Numbered from the stretch's first letter, positions 8,432-17,149 are shown. The stretch is DNA of 64,000 nucleotides from Mesorhizobium sp. LMG 17147 (GCF_024297145.1 NZ_JANCTC010000016.1:1-64000); one strand, 5' to 3'. The notes: generated by a model from the letters alone, not told the origin. Translations and numbers: made by a program.

Positions 8432-8933
8432 TCAACGGTCAAGGGCAACTATCGCGCGAGCAAAAGACCTCGGCCGACGATTTGCAAGTGCTGATGCGTC
8501 AAATTCGAGACTTCAGCCGCAGCTGCCGCATCCGGCGAATGCCGCTTCCGCATGAACCGTGCTGATGATCCCGCGCCAGTTATCCCCTGTCGCTTGCCTG
8601 TCCATCGTGGTCGAAATCGCCAGCCGTTACTGCGTTTGCGTCACGTGGCGAGTGGACTTGGGACGACAATGCGTGCAAGGCGGGCCACGTAGCCAATCTA
8701 CACAACCACGGCCGCGCCGACACGATAAAATCTGGACTGTCACCGAATTGCGGGGCGCGCCCAGAAGTCACCCGCGGCAGCGCCCATGGAGTTACGCCCA
8801 GGGCGCGCAGGCTCTCGATAGCCGCTGAAATCCCTGGGCAGTCGCGAGCTTGAGCTTCGGCAATTTTGAAGAAAGTTCAACAGAATTAAGGGACTGGCAC
8901 TTTGCTTATGTAAGTTGCGGAAGCGGCGCGCGG
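8432..8933. other. Gene-poor interval containing a transposase relic
   Basis: About 500 bases without a convincing intact gene. The only recognisable content is the RAYT-like relic at 8580-8688 on the minus strand. Other open frames across this span have no family resemblance. The left end presumably contains the promoter of the XRE-cupin gene. Confidence 0.4.
8580..8688 (-). pseudogene. RAYT/IS200-like Y1 transposase N-terminal relic
   Basis: From a GTG at 8688 the minus strand reads MARLARIVVPSPLAT then a stop. In neighbouring frames it reads HVTQTQ and then a FDHDGQASD-like run. REP-associated tyrosine transposases begin MARLARIVxPxxPHHVTQRGN, followed by an FFDDGDY-like motif, so the pieces match in order but with frameshifts and the rest missing. 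This was recognised by eye only. Confidence 0.45.
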
Positions 8934-9278
8934 TTAATGATTCAGAAGTATAGATACATCTACACGAGGTGCGAAGAAGCAACGCCAATACAGCTGATTG
9001 GTTACAGCATATTTATTTTCGCATATGTGGTATTGACCGTCCGGGGATTCCTGTACACGGTCCCGTGGGATGGTGAAATTATGCGGCAAATAGGTGTACC
9101 CGCCGTCTACCCTGGACCGCACCGAAGACCGAGGTATGGCGCGGCAATCTGAACCGCCGCAGCACTTGAATTTGGTCTGCGGGTCAATCTTATCTTCGTA
9201 CCAATCATGGGCGTTAGCGGCTGTAGCGGCGGCGATACACATCGCCGTGAAGATGAGCCTTCGCATGGCATTCCTCAA
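8934..9278 (-). CDS. Small secreted hypothetical protein
   Basis: 114 residues with a signal peptide (MRRLIFTAMCIAAATAANA, cleaved before HDWYEDK; a second ATG four codons in may be the true start). The mature part carries FKCCGGSDCRAIP and a later CENK, four cysteines suggesting a disulfide-stabilised or metal-binding periplasmic protein. I recall similar short proteins with a CCGGSDC motif from rhizobia but know of no function. It stands alone between gene-poor intervals. Confidence 0.65.
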   Translation of the reverse strand: MRNAMRRLIFTAMCIAAATAANAHDWYEDKIDPQTKFKCCGGSDCRAIPRSSVRSRVDGGYTYLPHNFTIPRDRVQESPDGQYHICENKYAVTNQLYWRCFFAPRVDVSILLNH

Positions 9279-9741
9279 GTATCTGGCAGGCGCTGCTCGT
9301 TGGGGCTTCCATGTATATTAGCGTTTCATTGAAAATACCATTGGCCTCCGACCGACTAACGCAGCTCCAGCCAGTAGCGCCCGCAACGGAAGACCGCGTC
9401 GCGTCACGTCAGGACGACACTTGCGCCGAACAAAGGTCTGCTCTTGTCGCTCCGGGTTTGAAAGCCGACCGTCTGCTCTGCGCCTCAATCTTGGTCATTG
9501 CGCCGTCCGACCCGTCCGCCAGAAGCGGACATCGTCGGCGCTCACCGCCATGAGCTAGTTTGCACAAATCGGCAGAGCTTCCAGCGTCAAGATGCGAAGC
9601 CCCATTTGCAGGTCCTCAAACTTGACCAATTTGATCAGCGCGCCGGAGAAAGCGGCAGTCCGCATCGACTCAAACGCGCAAGTGCTTCGCAGCGACAGAC
9701 TTCCACCTCCGTGCTGTATCGATCGTGATAGGATTGGACCA
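9279..9741. other. Gene-poor interval with no recognised content
   Basis: About 460 bases between the secreted protein and the LacI gene. Short open frames exist on both strands, but none resembles a known family, has a convincing ribosome-binding site or avoids overlapping LacI. I see no hairpin with a T-run or clear operator. Confidence 0.35.
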
Positions 9742-10767
9742 TCAAAGCCCGCAATTATATCGCGTATGGACAAGGATCTGGGAGTGCGCGGGTTCGGCCG
9801 TGACGCCGTTGAGATTGTCCTTGATCCAGCGAGTGGCTGCGGCAAGCTCGCTAGCGAAATCGTGCGAAATCACATAATCCATGATGCCTGCCTCGAGCAG
9901 GTTACGGGAATGGTTCGTCAGTTCGTGGCCAACGAATACCGTCTCGTGCGCCTTGCCGGCTATCTCCAGAGCCTTTGCCACGCCCCGGTTCGCTCCCGCC
10001 ACATTGTAGATTGCGGCAGGGTGACCATTTGCCTCGAAATAGCGCGTCAGCTGCTCGCAGGTGGTTTCGGGTCGGTCATCCGAGATCACGCGCTCTTCGA
10101 TCTTCAGATAGGGGAAATCGGAGCGAAGTACCCTGCGGAAGCCCATCTCCCGCTCCTGCTGGCAACGAAACGGCACGCTCATGACGATCAAGATATCGTC
10201 GCGTTCCATCGGCAGGGCGTTGCCGATCAATAGGGCAGCGACACTGCCTGCGGCATATTGATCGTTGCCGACATAAATGGAGCGGCGCGAACTCGGCAGA
10301 TCTGTGGTCAGGCACACGACTGGGATTCCGATGGTCCGCAGCTTGCGAATCGCGCGGTTGATAGCCGGATGTTCACGCGCGATGATCACCACGCCATCCA
10401 TTCCCTCGCCGCGCTGCTCGATCTGCCGCGCGAATGAGGCGGGTTCAACCTCGCTGGTGCTCACATAGACTCCGTTGATCTCTATGCTTGCTAGCGTGCG
10501 ATTGACCTCTGCGGCGGCCGAGGCCATCGCCGCGTTGAAGGTCTCGCCGGAGTCGCACATCAGCAGGATGCGGAGCGGGACGTCGCGTTCCTTGCTTTCG
10601 CTGCGGAGCTTTTCCAGAGCCGCCACAACGCGCGCTCTTGTCCTGTCCCGCACCCCGCTGCGGTTATTCAGGACCCTGTCCACTGTGGCGGGGCCTACCC
10701 CGGCAAGCGCGGCAATGTCCTGGACCGTAGGGCCTTTCCAAAGCCTTCCTGGGGTGCTGTCGGTCAT
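9742..10767 (-). CDS. LacI-family transcriptional regulator
   Basis: About 341 residues. The N-terminal LacI helix-turn-helix reads TVQDIAALAGVGPATVDRVLNN, followed by a hinge and a Peripla_BP-like sensor domain (INGVYVSTSEVEP, EGMDGVVIIAREHPAI, DDILIVMSVPF). ATG at 10767 is preferred over one at 10782 because GGGAGG lies just upstream of it. It is divergent from the CUT2 operon starting at 10970. Two LacI-type palindromes occupy the gap, so it very probably represses that operon and itself in a sugar-dependent way. Confidence 0.92.
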   Translation of the reverse strand: MTDSTPGRLWKGPTVQDIAALAGVGPATVDRVLNNRSGVRDRTRARVVAALEKLRSESKERDVPLRILLMCDSGETFNAAMASAAAEVNRTLASIEINGVYVSTSEVEPASFARQIEQRGEGMDGVVIIAREHPAINRAIRKLRTIGIPVVCLTTDLPSSRRSIYVGNDQYAAGSVAALLIGNALPMERDDILIVMSVPFRCQQEREMGFRRVLRSDFPYLKIEERVISDDRPETTCEQLTRYFEANGHPAAIYNVAGANRGVAKALEIAGKAHETVFVGHELTNHSRNLLEAGIMDYVISHDFASELAAATRWIKDNLNGVTAEPAHSQILVHTRYNCGL

Positions 10768-10783
10768 CGCCGCCTCCCACATC

Positions 10784-10800
10784 TGATGCGAAACGCATCA
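10784..10800. promoter_or_regulatory. LacI-type operator O1
   Basis: Perfect inverted repeat TGATGCGAAACGCATCA, with 7-bp arms around AAA, directly upstream of the divergent lacI-like gene. Arm and spacer geometry fit LacI-family operators. A near copy lies 92 bases away at 10876-10892. Confidence 0.75.
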
Positions 10801-10875
10801 TTCGGGAAAGTTGCGCTGCTCGCAAGCGCAATGTTCTGAATAGCTTGTGCCACCTTTGTGCCCTGCAGCAAATTT

Positions 10876-10892
10876 TGATGCTATACACATCA
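10876..10892. promoter_or_regulatory. LacI-type operator O2
   Basis: TGATGCTATACACATCA matches the 10784 site at 14 of 17 positions and keeps the TGATG and CATCA arms. It lies about 80 bases upstream of the binding-protein start at 10970. The two sites are nearly nine helical turns apart, compatible with repressor looping. Confidence 0.65.
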
Positions 10893-10969
10893 CGAAGAGC
10901 TCATCATGCTCCTTGAATGATGTTATTTCAATCGGGATACTTGCCTCGTCAAACGAGGGAGGAGCCCCT

Positions 10970-12001
10970 ATGTATATCAAGAAATTGGCAATGCTTTCGG
11001 CCGTGCTCGCCGCCAGCGTGATTGCAGGCACAGCGGATGCGCAGGACAGCGGCAAGCACTACCGCTTCGTCATGGTCTCGCATATCGGATCGAACGATCC
11101 GAACATGAATTGGCTGACGCTGTCGCTGAAGGAGTTCGAGAAGAAATATCCGAACGTGAAGACGGAATACATCTCGACCAACAACTATTCGGTCCAGGAG
11201 CATGTCCGCCTTCTCGAGCAGGCAATCGCGACGCATCCCGACGGCATCGCGGTGCCGATCGTGAGTTCGGACGCATTCGAAGGACCGCTGCGCAAGGCGA
11301 TCGACGAAGGCATCCCGGTCGTTGCCTTCAACATTCCCGACAGCCGGCCAGCCGGCGAGCGCATTCCCTACCTGACCTATGTCGGCGGTGATGAATACCT
11401 GACGGGCAAGAAGCTCGGCGAATACGCGATCGAGCAGGCCAAGGAAGGCAAGATTCCGCAGCCCAAACACGTGGTCTGCGCCAGCCATGATTCCGCCCAC
11501 CAGGGTCTCAAAGCCCGCTGCAAGGGCATGAAGGATGCGATGGCGGCTGTCGGCGCCAAGTTCGACGAGCTGTTCATCGGTGCCGAGCCGGCCGGCGCAC
11601 GCAACGCGCTGCAATCGTTCCTGCAGGCCAATCCGGACACGAACTATGTCTTCACCGTGGCCGGCTGGTCGGCACCCTGGGCTTGGAGCGTTGCCAACGA
11701 GATGAAGCTCGATCCAGATGTCGACGATAAGGGCATGACCATCCTGACGGTCGACGAGGGCCCAGTCTCGATCGAGGGCGTCCGCGCCGGCCACCTTCTG
11801 GCGACCAACAGCCAGGGCTTCTGGCTGCAGGGCTACGCGCCGATGGAGTGGCTCTACTGGAACAAGGAGTTCGGCTACGCGCCGCAGAGCGACATCCTGA
11901 CCGGCCCCGTCATCATCAACAAGGACAATGCCGATCAATGGGCCAAGCAGGTCCGCGTCGTGTTCGGCGACAAGGCCTACGACGAGCAGAACACCTGGTA
12001 A
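10970..12001 (+). CDS. Periplasmic sugar-binding protein of CUT2 importer
   Basis: 343 residues. The start at ATG 10970 is set by the GAGGGAGGAG ribosome-binding site just before it and by the signal peptide MYIKKLAMLSAVLAASVIAG cleaved after ADA. The mature protein has the Peripla_BP_4 order: an N-terminal FVMVSHIGSNDPNM strand, ATHPDGIAVPIVSSDAF, then FTVAGWSAPWAWSV and LTVDEGPVSIEGVRAGHLLATNSQ near the ligand hinge. It delivers an unknown sugar or polyol to the two permeases downstream. Inositol is a candidate because an IolG-like gene follows. A terminator-like hairpin follows immediately. Confidence 0.92.
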   Translation: MYIKKLAMLSAVLAASVIAGTADAQDSGKHYRFVMVSHIGSNDPNMNWLTLSLKEFEKKYPNVKTEYISTNNYSVQEHVRLLEQAIATHPDGIAVPIVSSDAFEGPLRKAIDEGIPVVAFNIPDSRPAGERIPYLTYVGGDEYLTGKKLGEYAIEQAKEGKIPQPKHVVCASHDSAHQGLKARCKGMKDAMAAVGAKFDELFIGAEPAGARNALQSFLQANPDTNYVFTVAGWSAPWAWSVANEMKLDPDVDDKGMTILTVDEGPVSIEGVRAGHLLATNSQGFWLQGYAPMEWLYWNKEFGYAPQSDILTGPVIINKDNADQWAKQVRVVFGDKAYDEQNTW

Positions 12002-12016
12002 GGGTTCCTCCCGAGA

Positions 12017-12056
12017 GGGGCGGCCGAGTTCCTCGGGGAGTGGCCGCCCCTTCTTT
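12017..12056 (+). terminator. Attenuating terminator after binding-protein gene
   Basis: GGGGCGGCC at 12017-12025 pairs with GGCCGCCCC at 12042-12050, followed by TTCTTT. This is a strong 9-bp GC stem with a T-rich tail in the gap between the binding-protein gene and the first permease. Because the operon continues, it probably gives partial termination and excess binding protein. Confidence 0.75.
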
Positions 12057-12097
12057 ATCCGCTTACAGCGGGTCCCGGAACAGCGGAACAAAACTGA

Positions 12098-13054
12098 ATG
12101 AAACACCTTGTTCGCAGCCAGGGTATTGGCGCGGTCATCGGCGTCGCGGTCATGCTTGCCGTCTTTACGCTTCTCGACTTTTCGGGCTGGTGGACGGTTC
12201 AGACCGTGTCGAACGTGACCCAGTTTGCATCCATCCTCGCCTTCGTCACGATGGGCGAGGCACTGGTCATCATGACCAAGGAAATCGACCTGTCAGTGGG
12301 TTCGGTTTACGGGCTGGCGGGCGTTTCCTTCATCACCCTGGAGCCACCGCTTGGCGTCTCCGGTTCGCTGCTCGTGGCGCTTCTCATTGCGGCGCTTGCC
12401 GGCCTGGTCCAGGGCGTTGCCGTGGTCAAGGGGCAGTTGCCGTCAATGATCGTAACCCTGGGCGGCCTCTTCACCGCGCGCGGCATCATCTATGTCTGGA
12501 CGGGCGGATCAGTGCACAATTTCTCTCCCGACGCGCGCGCTCATCCTCTTACCCGTTTGCTCGGCGGAGAGCTGTTTGGGATCGAAGCTGCGACCTTCTG
12601 GCTGATCGCGATTGCAGCGCTTCTCGGCCTGCTGTTGTGGGCAACGCCGTTTGGAAACCGACTGCTTGCGACCGGGGGCGGGCGCGAAAGCGCCGAATCG
12701 CGAGGCGTTCGGACCGAAAGGGTCAAGATCGTCACTTTCGTACTCTGCTCGCTGCTGGCTGGCTTCGCCGGCATCCTGACCTTGTGCAACCAACCGCAGA
12801 CCCACGTGACGCTTGGCGAGAACATGGAGCTTGAGGCAATCTCCGCTGCGGTCATCGGCGGCTGTCTGCTCACCGGCGGGCGCGGGTCGATCCTGGGCGC
12901 CATCCTGGGCGCACTCATCGTGGTGAGCTTCCGCTATGAGCTGATTGCGCTTGGTGCGCCATCGTCCTGGTACATCACTTTCGTCGGCGTCGTGCTCGTC
13001 GCGGCGGTCATCTTCAATCAGAGCCTGGCCCGGCGCCTCGGGCACAGCGTTTGA
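12098..13054 (+). CDS. CUT2-type ABC permease, first of two
   Basis: 318 residues, RbsC-like, about eight to ten hydrophobic helices. The KEIDLSVGSVYGLAG loop lies near residue 65 and the ATPase-contact segment GGCLLTGGRGSILGA near residue 250. It is distinct in sequence from the second permease encoded two genes on, so the channel is probably a heterodimer. It begins about 40 bases after the hairpin and overlaps the region of the ATPase start. Confidence 0.92.
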   Translation: MKHLVRSQGIGAVIGVAVMLAVFTLLDFSGWWTVQTVSNVTQFASILAFVTMGEALVIMTKEIDLSVGSVYGLAGVSFITLEPPLGVSGSLLVALLIAALAGLVQGVAVVKGQLPSMIVTLGGLFTARGIIYVWTGGSVHNFSPDARAHPLTRLLGGELFGIEAATFWLIAIAALLGLLLWATPFGNRLLATGGGRESAESRGVRTERVKIVTFVLCSLLAGFAGILTLCNQPQTHVTLGENMELEAISAAVIGGCLLTGGRGSILGAILGALIVVSFRYELIALGAPSSWYITFVGVVLVAAVIFNQSLARRLGHSV

Positions 13055-13071
13055 CACGGGAGCGCGGCCGA

Positions 13072-13848
13072 ATGACGAACGATCATCCTCTCATCCAGGT
13101 CAAGAACCTCGACCTTTATTTCGGCGCCTTCCATGCGCTCAGGAACGTCTCCGTCGACTTCCACGCAGGTGAGTTGGTAGGTCTCGTCGGCGACAACGGC
13201 GCCGGCAAGACGACGCTGATCCGTGTCCTATGCGGCATTCATGCGCCAACTTCCGGGGAGGTCTTCTTCGATGGCAGGAAGGTTGAGAAGTTCCATCCCA
13301 AGCTCGCCATAGATCAAGGCATCGAGACCATCCAACAGTCGGTGGGACTTTGCGACAATCTGTCGATCGCCCGCAATTTCTATCTCGGGCGGGAGCCGGT
13401 GAAGCGCATCCTCGGCATTCCCTTTCTGGATTTCGCGCTGATGCGCGAGAAATCGGCCCGCGTCATCCGGCAGTTCGGACTTCGCGACAACGTATCTACT
13501 GACGATGAGGTGGAACGCCTGTCGGGCGGTGAGCGCCAGTCGGTCAAGATCGGTCGGGCGGTCGAATTCAAGAACCGCGTCGTCATCATGGACGAACCGA
13601 CCAATCACCTGTCGGTGCGCGAACGCGAACACGTCAACGAGCTTGCCGTGCAGCTCAAGGAACAGGGCCTGCTAGTGATCTACATCACCCACGACATCTT
13701 CCAGGTCCACAAGCTCGCGGACCGCATCGTCATCATGGAGAACGGCGCGAAGGTCGCCGACGCGTCCACCGATGCGATGACGGCCGAGGAGCTGGAGGAA
13801 GTCATCCGTCAGGGCGGCCGCGTGGTCGAGAAGCGGGAGACGGCCTGA
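13072..13848 (+). CDS. Sugar ABC transporter ATP-binding protein (single domain)
   Basis: 258 residues from ATG 13072, chosen because GGGAG lies about ten bases upstream; a TTG at 13051 would extend it. It has a single nucleotide-binding domain: GDNGAGKTT Walker A, LSGGERQSVKIGRA signature, VVIMDEPTNHLSV Walker B and an intact YITHD H-loop. The NHLS after the DEPT is unusual for sugar importers, which normally read AALG. It lies between two permease genes and ends overlapping the next start. Confidence 0.92.
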   Translation: MTNDHPLIQVKNLDLYFGAFHALRNVSVDFHAGELVGLVGDNGAGKTTLIRVLCGIHAPTSGEVFFDGRKVEKFHPKLAIDQGIETIQQSVGLCDNLSIARNFYLGREPVKRILGIPFLDFALMREKSARVIRQFGLRDNVSTDDEVERLSGGERQSVKIGRAVEFKNRVVIMDEPTNHLSVREREHVNELAVQLKEQGLLVIYITHDIFQVHKLADRIVIMENGAKVADASTDAMTAEELEEVIRQGGRVVEKRETA

Positions 13849-14822
13849 TGGCAATGTCGGCCGCCAAACCCCTGATACGGCGTAATGCCGAGATCGGTAT
13901 CTTCCTGATCGGCGCGCTCCTGGTCATCCTATTCGCGTCGACCTCGGATGGCCGATGGGCCAACCTCTACAACGTCGGGACGATCGTCCAGGTGACGGCC
14001 ACACTTGGCCTGATGAGCCTGGGGGTGGCGCTGGTCATCGGAACGGGCGAGATCGACATTTCCGTGGGCTCGACGTTTGGCATGGGCGCGCTGGCCTATC
14101 TATGGCTCGCAGCACATGTCGATCCGCTGGCCGCAGCCGCCGCCGCGATCATCGTGGGTGCGGCCATAGGCCTACTGAATGGGCTGCTCGTGACCCGGAC
14201 CGGCACGCCGTCCCTCATCGTTACGCTTGGGACGCTAATGATCTTTCGAGGCATTGCAATCGCGCTGACCGAGGGGTTCTCATTCTCCATTCCTTATGCC
14301 GCGCGCAAGGGATGGAGCTATTTCCTGCTCGGCGGTGACGATTTCCTCGACTTCAACACCGCACTCTACTGGCTGATCGCCGTAGTCGCCGTCCTACTGG
14401 CGATGTTGAAGGCGACGCCTTTCGGCAACCGGCTGCTCGCCGTCGGCGGATCGGCAGAAAGCGCTCACTCCCGTGGCGTCCGCGTCGGCCGCATCAAGTT
14501 GTCCGCGTTCGTCCTGTGCGGCATGCTGGCGGCGTTCGCCGGCACGCTCGAGGCCGGCAAGCTCGGTTTCGCGGACGGGTCGATGGGTCGTCTCATGGAA
14601 TTGCAGGCAATCGCCTCTTGCGTGCTTGGCGGGTGCGTGCTGGCCGGCGGCCGCATATCGCTTCTTGGCGCGCTGATGGGAGCCTTCGTGCTGTCGTCCA
14701 TCCAATCGTATCTCGTCGTCATGGGCGTGCAGCCGCAATGGTTCGTGCTGATCCTCGGGGTGATCGTGGTACTCGCGGCATATGGCGACAAGTCTCTTCG
14801 CCAGTGGGCCCTCAAAAGATGA
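13848..14822 (+). CDS. CUT2-type ABC permease, second of two
   Basis: 324 residues, RbsC-like, with the loop GTGEIDISVGSTFGMGAL near residue 65 and a late GGCVLAGGRISLLGALMG coupling segment. Its start overlaps the ATPase stop (TGATG). Two different permeases flanking one ATPase suggests a heterodimeric channel, unlike the homodimer typical of RbsC. Cytoplasmic-membrane location follows from the hydrophobic helices. Confidence 0.92.
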   Translation: MAMSAAKPLIRRNAEIGIFLIGALLVILFASTSDGRWANLYNVGTIVQVTATLGLMSLGVALVIGTGEIDISVGSTFGMGALAYLWLAAHVDPLAAAAAAIIVGAAIGLLNGLLVTRTGTPSLIVTLGTLMIFRGIAIALTEGFSFSIPYAARKGWSYFLLGGDDFLDFNTALYWLIAVVAVLLAMLKATPFGNRLLAVGGSAESAHSRGVRVGRIKLSAFVLCGMLAAFAGTLEAGKLGFADGSMGRLMELQAIASCVLGGCVLAGGRISLLGALMGAFVLSSIQSYLVVMGVQPQWFVLILGVIVVLAAYGDKSLRQWALKR

Positions 14823-14832
14823 AAGCAGCAGC

Positions 14833-15855
14833 ATGACCGTTAGAGTTGCGATCGTTGGGGCCGGCATCATGGGGGCCGACCATGCCCGGATCGTGGCAGA
14901 GGAGTTGCCCGGCGCAACCTTGCAGGTCGTGTGCGACGCCTCACCCGAGCGGGCGAGGACCGTGGCGCAGGAACACGGCGCGGGCGACGTCACCACGGAT
15001 CCGGTCGCGACCATCAGGCGTGGCGACATTGATGCCGTAATCATCGCAAGCCCCGACGACACACACGCGCCCTTGTCGCTGGCCGCCATCGAGGCCGGCA
15101 AGCCCGTGCTTTGCGAAAAGCCACTGTCGCAGGACCCGAACGAATGCCTTCATGTGATCGAGGCCGAGGTCGCGCGCGGCCGACGTTTCGTCCAACTCGG
15201 CTTCATGCGCCGCTTCGATCCCTCCTACCGCGAGCTGAAGGCGATGCTGGACGATGGCTCGCTTGGTCGCGCGATCATGATGCACAACTTCCACCGCAAC
15301 GTGGAGGCTCCGGCGAACTTCACCGGTCAGATGGCCGTCACCAATTCGGCCCCGCACGAGTTCGACGTGGCCCGCTTTGTGCTCAGCACCGACTACAAGG
15401 CAATCTCCGTCTTCCAGCCTTCGGTTGTCGATACCATGAAGACCGGCGCGCCGGTTTTCATGGTGCTCGAGACGGACAAGGGCCAGCTCGTCAACATCGA
15501 GATCAACAACAATGCCGCCTATGGTTACGACGTTCGTGGCGAGCTCGTCGGCGAGAAAGGATCGGTCCTTCTGAATGCGCCCGTCTACACGCGCCGCAAC
15601 GATCGGTTCATGGCATACGAACGGTATGCCCCCGACTGGCGGCCGCGTTTCGCGGAAGCCTACAGACTTCAGGACAAGGCGTTCCTGGAATTCGTCCGTT
15701 CTGGCGTGTTTCCGACGGTCGCGGCCGACGCCTGGGACGGCTACTGCGCCGCGCGGGTGGCTGAAGCGGGAATCGAGGCGCTCGCGACCGGCGCGCGCGT
15801 CGGCATCACGATGGAGGCCAGGCCGGATCTGTATCGACGATCGAAGCTGCCATGA
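14833..15855 (+). CDS. Gfo/Idh/MocA oxidoreductase, inositol 2-dehydrogenase-like
   Basis: 340 residues from ATG 14833. An N-terminal Rossmann fold (VAIVGAGIMGADHARI) is followed by the family hallmark VLCEKPLSQDPNE near residue 95, with the catalytic-area Lys. Later segments are GFMRRFDPSYRELK and NSAPHEFDVARFVL, the latter with the HEFD motif of MocA/IolG-type enzymes. It oxidises a sugar or cyclitol with NAD(P). With a TIM-barrel isomerase downstream, myo- or scyllo-inositol catabolism is plausible but unproved. The next gene overlaps its stop (ATGA). Confidence 0.9.
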   Translation: MTVRVAIVGAGIMGADHARIVAEELPGATLQVVCDASPERARTVAQEHGAGDVTTDPVATIRRGDIDAVIIASPDDTHAPLSLAAIEAGKPVLCEKPLSQDPNECLHVIEAEVARGRRFVQLGFMRRFDPSYRELKAMLDDGSLGRAIMMHNFHRNVEAPANFTGQMAVTNSAPHEFDVARFVLSTDYKAISVFQPSVVDTMKTGAPVFMVLETDKGQLVNIEINNNAAYGYDVRGELVGEKGSVLLNAPVYTRRNDRFMAYERYAPDWRPRFAEAYRLQDKAFLEFVRSGVFPTVAADAWDGYCAARVAEAGIEALATGARVGITMEARPDLYRRSKLP

Positions 15856-16193
15856 AGGCACCTGTTGCTCCAGCAGTGTCGCGGTCATGCTTGGCAAGAG
15901 TTGCAGAGGCTTCAGCTAACCGACAGCCGCCCGAGGACATGGCGGCCCTGAAGCAGTGGATAGCCCGCAATTCATCCACCTTTTCCACGGTGACGATCCG
16001 CATAGCCCGGTTCGCGCTGGAAAATCCGACCGAGGTGGCAATCGATAACGGCGCCGAGCTGGCCACTGCCGTCGGCGTTTCCCGCACCTCGATTAGCCGC
16101 TTTGCGTTGGCCTTGGGCTTCGAATGTCATGCGCAGCTTCGCAGCTTCTTTCAAAGAGAAGTCATATCGCGTCAAAAAAAGGATCTATCATGA
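15852..16193 (+). CDS. RpiR-type helix-turn-helix protein lacking the SIS domain
   Basis: 113 residues. Residues about 32-105 match the RpiR N-terminal domain: ALKQWIARNSSTFSTVTIRIARFALENP, then AELATAVGVSRTSISRFALALGF. Normal RpiR regulators are about 280 residues with a C-terminal sugar-isomerase (SIS) sensor, and here the frame ends directly after the DNA-binding domain. Both ends overlap neighbouring genes by 4 bases, so it is embedded in the operon rather than an obvious relic. It may bind DNA without a ligand sensor or antagonise a full-length paralogue. Confidence 0.75.
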   Translation: MKAPVAPAVSRSCLARVAEASANRQPPEDMAALKQWIARNSSTFSTVTIRIARFALENPTEVAIDNGAELATAVGVSRTSISRFALALGFECHAQLRSFFQREVISRQKKDLS

Positions 16194-17149
16194 AGCTGGG
16201 TTTTGTTTCCGACAGTCTTGGAGGCATGTCGTTCGAAGCGGTTCTCGACAACGCGGCGCGCCTCGGCGTCTCGGGTGTCGAGGTGAACACCGGCGGTTGG
16301 TCGACCGCGCCGCACTTCGACCTGGCGTCGATGAAGGCGAAGCCGGAAGCGCGACGGGCTTTCCTGAAGGCGTTCGGCGACAGGGGACTTGAGATTATCG
16401 CCCTCAACGCCAACGGCAATCCCCTGCATCCCACCCAGCCAGAGCAGGCAGCGTGCCTGAAGGACACGATCCGCATCGCCGGAGACATGGGCATCAAGAC
16501 CGTCTGCACCATGTCAGGCTTGCCGGCCGGACGCGAAGGCGACCTGATGCCGAATTGGGTGGTCTCCTCCTGGCCGCCCGAAACGCAAGTGATCCTGCGC
16601 TATCAGTGGGGGGAGAAGCTGCTGCCGTTCTGGGCCGAGATCGCGGATCTGGCGAAGGACAGCGGCGTCGAACGCATCGCGCTGGAATTGCACGGCAGCC
16701 AGTGTGTCTACAACGTTCCTTCGCTCCTCAAGCTTCGTGCGGCCATCGGTTCGGTGATCGGCGCCAACCTCGATCCCTCGCATCTGTTCTGGATGGGGGC
16801 GGATCCACTGATAGCAGCCGAAGCGCTGGGCGAGGCGATCTTCCACGTTCACGCCAAGGACACGATGCTTAATGCGTCGGTTCAAGCGACCACTTCGCTG
16901 CTTGAAAACGGCTCGCTGATGGACATTCCCGGCCGCAGCTGGTCGTACATCACGCTTGGCTTCGGCCATGGCGAGGAGTGGTGGCGCCAGTTCTGCTACC
17001 GACTCAAGATGGCCGGCTACGACGGCTGGCTCTCTGTCGAGCACGAGGATGTGCTGCTCAACAGCCTGGAAGGGCTCGAGAAATCGATCGCTCTGCTGAG
17101 AGGCGTGATGCCTGTAGCCGCAAGCGATTTCAGCCCGCAGGCGATCTAG
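16190..17149 (+). CDS. Sugar-phosphate isomerase/epimerase-like TIM barrel
   Basis: 319 residues from ATG 16190 (ATGA overlap with the preceding stop). It belongs to the AP-endonuclease-2/xylose-isomerase-like superfamily. KLGFVSDSLGGMSFEAVLDNAARLG opens the barrel, and metal-site candidates are the Glu in ALELHGSQ, the Asp and His in GANLDPSHLFWMG, the His in IFHVHAKDT and the Glu in SVEHED. It resembles IolE/IolI-type and hexulose isomerases. It is last in the LacI-controlled operon and likely isomerises a keto-product of the dehydrogenase. Confidence 0.88.
   Translation: MKLGFVSDSLGGMSFEAVLDNAARLGVSGVEVNTGGWSTAPHFDLASMKAKPEARRAFLKAFGDRGLEIIALNANGNPLHPTQPEQAACLKDTIRIAGDMGIKTVCTMSGLPAGREGDLMPNWVVSSWPPETQVILRYQWGEKLLPFWAEIADLAKDSGVERIALELHGSQCVYNVPSLLKLRAAIGSVIGANLDPSHLFWMGADPLIAAEALGEAIFHVHAKDTMLNASVQATTSLLENGSLMDIPGRSWSYITLGFGHGEEWWRQFCYRLKMAGYDGWLSVEHEDVLLNSLEGLEKSIALLRGVMPVAASDFSPQAI

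Noticed and set aside
9555-9845. A 96-residue minus-strand frame near the LacI gene end
   Set aside because: It overlaps the LacI C-terminus in another frame, and only its last part looks protein-like. The support is insufficient.
10949-12106. A 385-residue minus-strand open frame opposite the binding-protein gene
   Set aside because: It is a mirror of a strongly conserved periplasmic binding protein on the plus strand, the usual shadow in GC-rich genes.
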